Positions 53,332 to 64,000 of a stretch of DNA of 64,000 nucleotides are shown piece by piece. This DNA is from Azonexus hydrophilus DSM 23864 (GTDB taxonomy: Bacteria; Pseudomonadota; Gammaproteobacteria; Burkholderiales; Rhodocyclaceae). Each line of letters starts with the position of its first letter. The stretch's first letter is position 1. The DNA lies in NCBI RefSeq assembly GCF_000429605.1, contig NZ_KE386925.1, positions 1 through 64,000 on the forward strand. The letters are read 5' to 3'. Both the position numbers and the translations under genes were made by a program. The notes beneath the pieces are model-generated. The model saw nothing but the letters and a program-made list of their open reading frames with translations, was not told the DNA's origin and did not search any database.

Positions 53332-54102
53332 ATGATCCATCCGACCGCCATCGTCGATCCCGGCGCCAGGCTGGGGAGCAATGTCGAAATTGGTGCCTAT
53401 TCGATCATCGGCCCCAATGTCGAGATCGGTGACAACACCGTTGTCGGTCCGCATGTGGTGATCACCGGGCACACCCGGATCGGTCGCGACAACCGCATCT
53501 TCCAGTTCTGTTCGCTCGGTGAAGCGCCGCAGGACAAGAAATACGCCGGCGAGCCGACCCGGCTGGAAATCGGTGACCGCAACACCATCCGCGAATTCTG
53601 TACCTTCAACCTCGGTACGGTGCAGGACGCCGGCGTGACCCGGGTTGGCGACGACAACTGGATCATGGCCTATGTGCATATCGCCCATGATTGCCAGGTC
53701 GGCAACAAGTGCACCTTCGCCAACAATGCCTCGCTGGCTGGCCATGTCGTCGTCGACGACTGGGCCATCCTCGGTGGTTTTACCGGGGTTCACCAGTTCT
53801 GCCGGATTGGCGCTCATGTGATGACCGCGGTCAGTACCGTGATCCTGCAGGACGTGCCGCCTTACCTGATGGCCGCCGGCAATACCGCCCAACCCTATGG
53901 CATCAACGTCGAGGGTCTGAAGCGTCGCGGGTTCACGCCGGATGGCATTACCGCCCTCAAGCGCGCTTACCGGACCATCTACAAATCCGGCCTGCTGCTT
54001 GAGGAAGCGCGGGCCAAGCTGACCGAAGAAGCCAAGACCCAACCGGACCTCCAGCGCTTCGTCGATTTCCTGGCGGTTTCCAAGCGGGGCATCATTCGCT
54101 GA
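53332..54102 (+). CDS. lpxA: UDP-N-acetylglucosamine O-acyltransferase
   Basis: 256 residues. First step of lipid A synthesis; homotrimeric left-handed beta helix. Evidence: [20 protein letters not shown], hexapeptide repeats through [40 protein letters not shown], the catalytic His in [40 protein letters not shown], and the C-terminal helical part ([20 protein letters not shown]). One base separates it from lpxB. Confidence 0.98.
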   Translation: MIHPTAIVDPGARLGSNVEIGAYSIIGPNVEIGDNTVVGPHVVITGHTRIGRDNRIFQFCSLGEAPQDKKYAGEPTRLEIGDRNTIREFCTFNLGTVQDAGVTRVGDDNWIMAYVHIAHDCQVGNKCTFANNASLAGHVVVDDWAILGGFTGVHQFCRIGAHVMTAVSTVILQDVPPYLMAAGNTAQPYGINVEGLKRRGFTPDGITALKRAYRTIYKSGLLLEEARAKLTEEAKTQPDLQRFVDFLAVSKRGIIR

Positions 54103-54103
54103 C

Positions 54104-55252
54104 ATGACGGCTGCCGTTCGTATAGCCCTGGTGGCGGGCGAAGCCTCCGGCGACCTGCTGGGCGGCCACCTGATCGCAGCGCTGAAGCAGCAGCTTCCCG
54201 GTGCCGTTTTCTACGGTATCGGCGGGCCGCGCATGCAGGCGCAGGGTATGGATTGCTGGTGGCCGATGGGCAAGCTGTCGGTCATGGGCTACTGGGATGC
54301 GCTCAAGCATTACCGGGAAATTTCCGGCATTCGTCGCCAGTTGAAGAAGCGCCTGCTCGACCTGCGCCCTGACATCTTCATCGGTATCGATGCGCCGGAT
54401 TTCAATCTCGGCCTCGAGACCGCCTTGAAGCAGGCCGGTGTGCCGACCGTGCACTATGTCAGTCCGTCGATCTGGGCTTGGCGCGGTGGGCGGATCAAGA
54501 AGATCGGGCAGGCGGTCAAGCGCGTGCTGGCCCTGTTCCCGATGGAGCCGCCGCTGTATCAAAAGGCGGGTATTCCGGTCAGCTATGTCGGACATCCGCT
54601 GGCTGACATCATTCCGCTCAAGACCAGTCGTCAGGAAGTACGTGAAAAGTTGGCGTTGCCGCGTGATTATCCGACCTTCGCGCTGTTGCCGGGCAGCCGT
54701 CGCGGTGAACTTGAAGCCATGGGCGACCTGTTCGTGCAGACGGCCAAGTTGATCCGCGAGCGCTTTCAACCCGATGCGGTATTTGTCGTGCCGCTGGCCA
54801 CGCGCGAGACGCGCCTGCAGTTCGAGGCCGCGATCTATCGCCAGCACGCAGCCGACATTCCGTTCCGCCTGCTTTTCGGCCATGCCCAGGATGCTGTCGG
54901 GGCGGCCGATGTGGCGCTGATCGCCAGCGGTACGGCGACCCTTGAGGCAGCGCTGGTCAAACGGCCGATGGTGATCACCTACAAGATCGCCAAATTCTCG
55001 TACTGGTTGATGAAGCGTATGGCCTACCTGCCTTACGTGGGGCTGCCCAACGTCCTGTGCGGCCGTTTCGTGGTGCCGGAAATCCTGCAGGACGAGGCGA
55101 CACCGGAAAATCTCGCCGAGGCGCTGGTCAAACTGTACGAGGACAAGGAAAACGCAGCGGCAATTGAGGCGGCGTTCACCGACCTGCATCTGCAGTTGCG
55201 CCAGAACACTGCCGAAAAAGCCGCCAAGGCGGTGATCGAATGCCTGCGCTGA
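54104..55252 (+). CDS. lpxB: Lipid-A-disaccharide synthase
   Basis: 382 residues. GT19 glycosyltransferase at the cytoplasmic face of the inner membrane; joins UDP-diacylglucosamine and lipid X. Evidence: [120 protein letters not shown] and [20 protein letters not shown]. Its last 13 bases overlap rnhB. Confidence 0.98.
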   Translation: MTAAVRIALVAGEASGDLLGGHLIAALKQQLPGAVFYGIGGPRMQAQGMDCWWPMGKLSVMGYWDALKHYREISGIRRQLKKRLLDLRPDIFIGIDAPDFNLGLETALKQAGVPTVHYVSPSIWAWRGGRIKKIGQAVKRVLALFPMEPPLYQKAGIPVSYVGHPLADIIPLKTSRQEVREKLALPRDYPTFALLPGSRRGELEAMGDLFVQTAKLIRERFQPDAVFVVPLATRETRLQFEAAIYRQHAADIPFRLLFGHAQDAVGAADVALIASGTATLEAALVKRPMVITYKIAKFSYWLMKRMAYLPYVGLPNVLCGRFVVPEILQDEATPENLAEALVKLYEDKENAAAIEAAFTDLHLQLRQNTAEKAAKAVIECLR

Positions 55253-55826
55253 TCATCCCCGAGGGCCTGGTCTGCGGCATCGACGAGGCCGGGCGGGGGC
55301 CACTGGCCGGCCCGGTCGTCGCAGCGGCAGTGATCCTTGACCCGAGTCGGCCGATCGACGGCCTTAACGACTCCAAGAAGCTCTCGGAAAAGAAGCGTGC
55401 TGCCCTGGCTGTCGAAATCCGGGAAAAGGCGCTGGCCTGGTGCGTGGCTGAAGCCAGTGTCGAGGAAATCGATACGCTGAACATCCTGCACGCCACCATG
55501 CTCGCCATGACCCGCGCCGTCGCCGGCCTGCAGGTCAGCCCCGAGCGGGCGATGGTCGATGGCAACCGCTGCCCGAAACTGGCCATCCCGGCCGAAGCCG
55601 TGGTCCAGGGCGACGGCAAGATCGCCTCGATTGCCGCTGCTTCGATCCTGGCCAAGACCGTGCGCGACACCGGCATGCTGGAATTGCACCGGACCTATCC
55701 GCAATACGGCTTCGACCGGCATATGGGCTACCCGACTGCCGCACATTTCGCCGCGCTCGAAGCCCATGGCGCTTCGCCCGTGCATCGCAAGAGTTTCGGG
55801 CCGGTCGCCCGGCAATTGTCGCTGCT

Positions 55827-55830
<4 letters not shown>
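55240..55830 (+). CDS. rnhB: Ribonuclease HII
   Basis: 196 residues. Removes ribonucleotides from RNA-DNA hybrids. Evidence: [20 protein letters not shown] (Asp and Glu of the active site), [59 protein letters not shown], and [20 protein letters not shown]. Start ATG 55240 lies inside the end of lpxB. The end overlaps the next gene (GTGA). Confidence 0.97.
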
Positions 55831-57711
<1,881 letters not shown>

Positions 57712-57724
57712 TTGCCGGCCAGGG

Positions 57725-57757
57725 TGTAACGCCCATGTAACAGCATCCTCATAGACT
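57725..57757 (+). promoter_or_regulatory. Candidate PhoB-dependent promoter of the autotransporter gene
   Basis: Two direct repeats TGTAAC (57725-57730 and 57736-57741) are spaced exactly 11 bases apart, the period of a Pho box. Ten bases on lies TAGACT (57752-57757), a plausible -10, in the position where PhoB replaces the -35. The gene starts 28 bases further. No other promoter was found in this 73-base gap. Confidence 0.6.
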
Positions 57758-57784
57758 CGTGGCATTTTTTCACGGGGGCTTTGG

Positions 57785-60700
57785 ATGAATCCTGTATTTC
57801 GGCGTTTGCCGCTGGCACTGGCAGTGCAGACCTTGTTCCTTTCCCAGGCGTATGCGGCGAGTTTCACCGTCGGTGCTGGTGATACCAATACCAGCGGTCA
57901 GACCATTGCCAGTGGGGATACGGGATCGGTAGCGGCCACCGGCGTACTGACGACGTCGGGTGCGACCGTTGCGGTGACGGTCGGTGCCGGCACCACATCG
58001 CTCACCAACAGCGGTACCATCAGCCAGACTGGCAGCGGACGCACGATTGACGCCAATACGGGAACACCGGTACTGAGCATCACCAACAATCAAGGGGGTG
58101 TGATCACCGCCAGTGGCAGCGTCGCGATCCGCTTCAACCGGGCGGCCGGCAGCTATCTGCTTGACAACCAGGGGACGATTTCGCAGACCGGTCCGGCGAT
58201 CAATGGCGAGCGGGCGATCAAGGCCGATGCCAACTACAGTTCGACCAACAACCGGATCATCAACGGCTCGGTGAGCAACAGTGCGGCGGTCATCAGTTCG
58301 ACCGGCAATGATGCCTTGCGTCTCGGCACCAACTTCACGCTGACCAACTATGGCTCCATCTTCTCGACCGGTTTGGTGAACACCAGCTGTCCGGGCTACA
58401 TCGGCGCCGGCTGCGTCAACGATTATTCGGCGGCGGATGGCGTGGCGGTCGAGAATGGCCGTTCGAATGTTGCCATCCTCAACTACGGAACAATCACCGG
58501 GCCGCGTCATGGCATTGATGGTGGCGATCCGGTCGCGGCGAATGCCGACGCCGATCTGATCGGTATCGACCGCCTGGTCGTCACGGCGACCGGGCCGAAC
58601 GGCGTCACCTTCGATAAGGTCGTTGGGGCTGTCACGACTTCCGGCGTCAAGATTGACGATACGGTCGTGATCAACTATGCCGACGGCGTCATTACCGGCA
58701 ACAACGGTTCGGGTGTTGGTCTCGATGGTCACGGCGTGGTCATCAACTACGGCACGATTACCGGAAACTACGCTGGTGCGGGCAATGTATACGACCACGA
58801 GGGGCTCGGCCTGACCACCAGTAACGGTGACGGCGATGGCGTCGATATCGACGGTGTGGCTTATGTTGAGAACTGGGGCAGTATCCGCGGGACGGGCGCA
58901 GGCGGTCTCGATTCTGGTGGCAATCCCAACGGTGCTGACGGTATCGCAGCCGGCGGCGGTACGATCATCAACCATGCTGGTGCGACGATCTACGGCCAAT
59001 CCAAAGGTATCCTGATCGATGACGGGGCCAACGGTACCGCCGTAGCGGCGGGGCGAGGAACGTCGTCGACCAATCCGGCCAGTGCCCGGATATTCAACGA
59101 AGGCAGCATCGTTGGTGAGAACCGTACGGCGATCGGTTTGGTCGGCAATTTCGATGATGTATTGATCAACTACGCCAGTGGCAGCATTACTGGCGGCGCC
59201 GGTTCGACGCTGGTCGACGAGGCAGCCAGCACGACTGCCGGTGCTGCGGTCCAGATGGGCGGTGGCGCCGACTCGCTGACCAACTACGGCAGGATCGAGG
59301 GCAGGAACGGCATGGCCATCGACATGGGCGACGGCGATGATGTCCTGAAGCTGTTCAATGGTGGCGGGACGGGTGTTGTTATCGGCAGCATCGCCGGTGG
59401 TGCCGGTATCGATACGCTGGAAACCGGGGGCACGCAGCGTTTCGCCAGCGGTACGCTGAGCGGCTTCGAGCGTTTTGTCGTACGCGCTGGTAGTACGGTT
59501 TTCGACTATGGCCTGGGCGCTGTCACGTCCTTGCAGGTTGATGCGGGTGCCAGCCTGCAGGTCAACGGTCAGTTCTCGACCAGCGGGAATATCGGCGTTG
59601 ACGGTACTTTCTTGCGGCCCAGCGGCAATGCGCTGCGCAATGTCAGCGTTGCAGGAGACCTCGCCTTCGGTTCGACCTCGTTGATCGAGATGGGGGTGGG
59701 GCAGGGCAATGCCAGCGACCGCTTCACGGTTACCGGAACGACTACGCTGGCTGCCGGTTCGACGATCAAACCGATTCCGCTTGCTTACGTAGCCAACGGC
59801 GCTCAATACACCCTGATCCAGGGGGGCGTATCCGGTGTGACGACGCTGGCGGCGGACGCCGATTCGGCGACGGTCAGTTATGCCCTGAGCAATGTCGGTG
59901 GCAATTTGATCCTGACGGCCAGCCGTAGCAACTCGATGGCGACCCTGGCCGGTGCTGAGGTCAGCGGGCTGGCAGGTGTACTGGAAGCGCTCGGCCAGGG
60001 CGGCAGTTCTTCGTCCGATGAATTGCTCGCAGCGCTGGATAACCAGCCTTCACAGGCTGCCTTTAGGCAGGCGTTGGGACAGATCGCACCGGTCCGTTCG
60101 GGGGCTGCGTTCCAGTCCTCACAACTGTCGTCGGGGATGCTGATGTCGGCATTCAGTAACCGTGGCGTTACCGGGTCCGGACGTGGCATTGCCGGCGGCG
60201 ATGCTGCCAGCGGTCGCTTCTGGGTGGAGGTGCTGGGCGCTGCCGGGCGGCAGGATTCACGCGCCGATGTCGGCGGCTATCGTACCGGCGCCGGTGGTAT
60301 TGCCTTCGGCTTCGAGAGTGATCGCTCGGGACGGGACGTGATCGGCTTGTCCGGTGGATATACCCAGGCTAGGGTTAATGGTGTCGACATCGCAAACGGC
60401 GACGATTTGCGCGTCGACGGATATCATCTTGGCGGGTATTTCAGCCGAGCGGAAGATGCGATGACGCTCGACGCCTCGCTGCTGGCAGCCTACAACAAGT
60501 ACGATAGCCGGCGTCGGGTTGATATTCCTGGTTTTTCCGGTCAACTGTTCGGCGACTATCATGGCCTTGGCGTCAGCGCCCGGTTTGAGGCTGGATTCCC
60601 GTTTGCGATCGCTCAGGGATGGTCCGGTCGCTGGCTCGCCGGTGCCCGTGCCGCCTTCCTCAGCACCTCGGCTTATGCCGAGACAGGCAATGCTGCCGCC

Positions 60701-61033
60701 GCACTGCGCATCGATGATGGCAGTGCCACCTCGCTGCAGTCAGTGCTCGGTGTCGAACTGAATCGGCAGTTGTCGTCGTCCAGCTTGTTGAGCCTGCGTA
60801 CCCGCTACCTGCATGAGTTCGCCGATGCGCCGGAAATCCGTGCCAGCCTGAGCAGCGGTGGGGCAGCATTCACGATCGACGAGCAAAAGCCCAAGCGGGA
60901 CGCGTTGCAACTAGGACTGGGCTATCGTCAGATCGTTGGTGATGGGATGACGATTTCCGTGAATTACGACGGGGAATTCAAGTCTGAGTCCCGCTTGCAT
61001 CAGCTGACGGCTCGTGTGCTCTGGCATTTCTGA
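57785..61033 (+). CDS. Autotransporter (type Va secretion) with C-terminal beta-barrel domain
   Basis: 1082 residues. A signal peptide (MNPVFRRLPLALAVQTLFLS, cleavage after QAYA) leads into a passenger rich in Gly, Asn, Thr and Ser, with repeating beta-helix rungs such as NYGTITG, NYASGSITGG, NWGSIRG, NHAGATIYG and NYGRIEG (about 30-620). A linker region (about 620-790) contains the PATR-type sequence NGAQYTLIQGGVSGVTTL. The barrel domain (about 800-1082) starts near GRFWVEVLGAAGRQDSRADV and ends in RVLWHF, with the terminal Phe needed for BamA-dependent assembly. No protease or lipase triad is recognised in the passenger, so an adhesin or biofilm role is more likely. A Cys pair (near residues 201 and 209, SCPGYIGAGC) is unusual for autotransporter passengers. 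A likely PhoB box lies upstream. Confidence 0.93.
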   Translation: MNPVFRRLPLALAVQTLFLSQAYAASFTVGAGDTNTSGQTIASGDTGSVAATGVLTTSGATVAVTVGAGTTSLTNSGTISQTGSGRTIDANTGTPVLSITNNQGGVITASGSVAIRFNRAAGSYLLDNQGTISQTGPAINGERAIKADANYSSTNNRIINGSVSNSAAVISSTGNDALRLGTNFTLTNYGSIFSTGLVNTSCPGYIGAGCVNDYSAADGVAVENGRSNVAILNYGTITGPRHGIDGGDPVAANADADLIGIDRLVVTATGPNGVTFDKVVGAVTTSGVKIDDTVVINYADGVITGNNGSGVGLDGHGVVINYGTITGNYAGAGNVYDHEGLGLTTSNGDGDGVDIDGVAYVENWGSIRGTGAGGLDSGGNPNGADGIAAGGGTIINHAGATIYGQSKGILIDDGANGTAVAAGRGTSSTNPASARIFNEGSIVGENRTAIGLVGNFDDVLINYASGSITGGAGSTLVDEAASTTAGAAVQMGGGADSLTNYGRIEGRNGMAIDMGDGDDVLKLFNGGGTGVVIGSIAGGAGIDTLETGGTQRFASGTLSGFERFVVRAGSTVFDYGLGAVTSLQVDAGASLQVNGQFSTSGNIGVDGTFLRPSGNALRNVSVAGDLAFGSTSLIEMGVGQGNASDRFTVTGTTTLAAGSTIKPIPLAYVANGAQYTLIQGGVSGVTTLAADADSATVSYALSNVGGNLILTASRSNSMATLAGAEVSGLAGVLEALGQGGSSSSDELLAALDNQPSQAAFRQALGQIAPVRSGAAFQSSQLSSGMLMSAFSNRGVTGSGRGIAGGDAASGRFWVEVLGAAGRQDSRADVGGYRTGAGGIAFGFESDRSGRDVIGLSGGYTQARVNGVDIANGDDLRVDGYHLGGYFSRAEDAMTLDASLLAAYNKYDSRRRVDIPGFSGQLFGDYHGLGVSARFEAGFPFAIAQGWSGRWLAGARAAFLSTSAYAETGNAAAALRIDDGSATSLQSVLGVELNRQLSSSSLLSLRTRYLHEFADAPEIRASLSSGGAAFTIDEQKPKRDALQLGLGYRQIVGDGMTISVNYDGEFKSESRLHQLTARVLWHF

Positions 61034-61907
61034 TTCCGGAACGAGTCGCTTCAGAAGAAACCGGACGGCTAAGCCCTGTTTCTTCATTTGCCTGGCTGCT
61101 GTGCTATATCTGATTACCGGCTGCGCTAAGCTCTCGCCCGCTGCCCGGCTGACTCAGGCGCATGATCTGGCGATCCAGTCAGGTTGGCAGGCTACGCGGC
61201 TGCAGGCTGGGCGTTTCGAATTGCTGGCCTTGCATCCCCCGCCGACGAACACGGAAACGTTAACCTTGTACATCGAAGGCGATGGCCGCGCCTGGCTGGA
61301 CCCACGTACGCCAGCCAGCGATCCGACGCCCCTCGATCCGCTGGCCTTGCGCCTGGCCCTCAAGGAAGGGCAGGCGGTCAGCGCTTATCTGGCACGACCT
61401 TGCCAGTATGTTCCCGATTCGATTCGCGCGCAGTGTTCGGCAGCGGATTGGACGCAGGCGCGCTTCTCCGAGGAAATCGTCGATGCCATGAATCTTGCGG
61501 TTGATGCGATGAAACAGCGCTTTGGCGCGCGCAGCATCCGCTTGGTCGGTTATTCGGGAGGGGCGGCTGTCGCCGCACTGGTTGCGGCACGGCGCCAGGA
61601 CGTGGTGCAACTCGTCAGCGTTGCCGGTGTGCTGGATCATGTTGGCTGGGCACAAGGGCTGGAGGTTTCACCATTAAGCGGATCGCTGAATCCGGCGGAT
61701 TATTGGCAGGTGCTGCAACATCTTCCCCAACGCCATTTCGTCGGCGGCCGGGACCGTCAGACCGGTATGCACGGAATTGCTGGCTATCTTGCCCGCTTCC
61801 CGCCCGGTCTGGCGCCCGAAGTCGTCGTCATCGACGACTTCGATCACGCTTGTTGTTGGGAGGCGGCTTGGCCGATATCGTCGGTTAGCAGCGATAGCGC
61901 GCGCTGA
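61014..61907 (+). CDS. Putative lipoprotein, alpha/beta hydrolase fold
   Basis: 297 residues from GTG 61014, which lies 20 bases inside the autotransporter gene, so translation is probably coupled. A basic stretch (RFRRNRTAKP) is followed by a hydrophobic core and the lipobox LITGCAKL, so it should be exported and lipid-modified at Cys37. The mature part has an alpha/beta hydrolase fold: the strand TLTLYIEGDGRAWLD, the nucleophile elbow GYSGGAAVAALVA (Ser about 180) and a likely catalytic His in the late VVVIDDFDHACCWE segment; the acid is not certain. Substrate unknown; esterase-like. It could process the neighbouring autotransporter or a phosphorus-starvation substrate, but this is speculative. 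It converges on tex. Confidence 0.83.
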   Translation: MCSGISDSGTSRFRRNRTAKPCFFICLAAVLYLITGCAKLSPAARLTQAHDLAIQSGWQATRLQAGRFELLALHPPPTNTETLTLYIEGDGRAWLDPRTPASDPTPLDPLALRLALKEGQAVSAYLARPCQYVPDSIRAQCSAADWTQARFSEEIVDAMNLAVDAMKQRFGARSIRLVGYSGGAAVAALVAARRQDVVQLVSVAGVLDHVGWAQGLEVSPLSGSLNPADYWQVLQHLPQRHFVGGRDRQTGMHGIAGYLARFPPGLAPEVVVIDDFDHACCWEAAWPISSVSSDSAR

Positions 61908-61948
61908 ACCGGTGATTTACGGGTTCCTTTAAGCCGCACAGCCCTGAC

Positions 61949-64000
<2,052 letters not shown>

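Noticed and set aside
57770..59806. 678-residue open frame antisense to the autotransporter
   Set aside because: It reads the repetitive, GC-biased passenger sequence backwards; composition is low-complexity Asp/Thr/Arg/Val with no domain, and the sense frame has a clear signal peptide and barrel.
61906..61930. Possible terminator between the hydrolase gene and tex (GAACC and GGTTC arms)
   Set aside because: The stem is only five bases with an 11-base loop and a weak T tract, so it is not reported as a terminator.

Overview
The window is about 62% GC, densely coded chromosomal DNA from a Betaproteobacterium, most likely Rhodocyclales (Azonexus/Dechloromonas-like). This is inferred from overall protein character, the gene order rpsB-tsf-pyrH-frr-uppS-cdsA-dxr-rseP-bamA-skp-lpxD-fabZ-lpxA-lpxB-rnhB, and the heavy load of c-di-GMP enzymes. 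No tRNA, rRNA, CRISPR array, insertion sequence or prophage was seen.

Region 1 (1-8048) is a biofilm/adhesion locus. It holds a 1673-residue RTX adhesin with a LapA-type N-terminal retention module and a candidate LapG-type di-alanine site, a small helix-turn-helix protein, and a TolC-family outer-membrane protein that runs off the left edge. A REC-PAS-PAS-GGDEF diguanylate cyclase is divergent from the adhesin. Region 2 (8045-13510) is the most novel part. It is a complete type I secretion operon (TolC-like protein, ABC exporter with an intact C39 peptidase domain, HlyD-like adaptor) whose first gene encodes a 71-residue peptide with a double-glycine leader and a very hydrophobic Gly/Leu/Val core. 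It looks like an undescribed double-glycine peptide (microcin-like or another membrane-active peptide) with its own maturation and export machinery.

Region 3 (13681-18787) has an O-antigen ligase-family membrane protein, a PepD-type dipeptidase, and a divergent pair: a hemerythrin-LuxR fusion regulator and a GAF-HD-GYP phosphodiesterase. Near-palindromic operator-like sites lie between the pair. Region 4 (18791-27130, mostly minus strand) contains a spermidine-synthase-like protein, prmB, the lysine/diaminopimelate genes dapE, dapD and dapC with a PilU-type ATPase gene among them, a PAS-HD-GYP protein, and an unrecognised protein at 26270-27130.

Region 5 (27225-37288) is a tightly overlapping plus-strand operon: smc, zipA, ligA, galU, a purine phosphoribosyltransferase, a methyltransferase and a methylthioinosine phosphorylase. 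It ends at a hairpin shared with the convergent glnD-map pair. A solitary rmlD-like gene follows. Region 6 (41696-57711) is the conserved translation/envelope cluster from rpsB to rnhB, followed by a SpoU-family methyltransferase and an Old Yellow Enzyme-family oxidoreductase. Region 7 (57725-64000) has an autotransporter gene behind a candidate PhoB-dependent promoter, an overlapping lipoprotein-type alpha/beta hydrolase gene, and the partial tex gene at the right edge.

Common threads are surface structures (adhesin, autotransporter, type IV pilus ATPase, LPS and outer-membrane biogenesis), two type I secretion systems, and three c-di-GMP turnover enzymes that probably control attachment.
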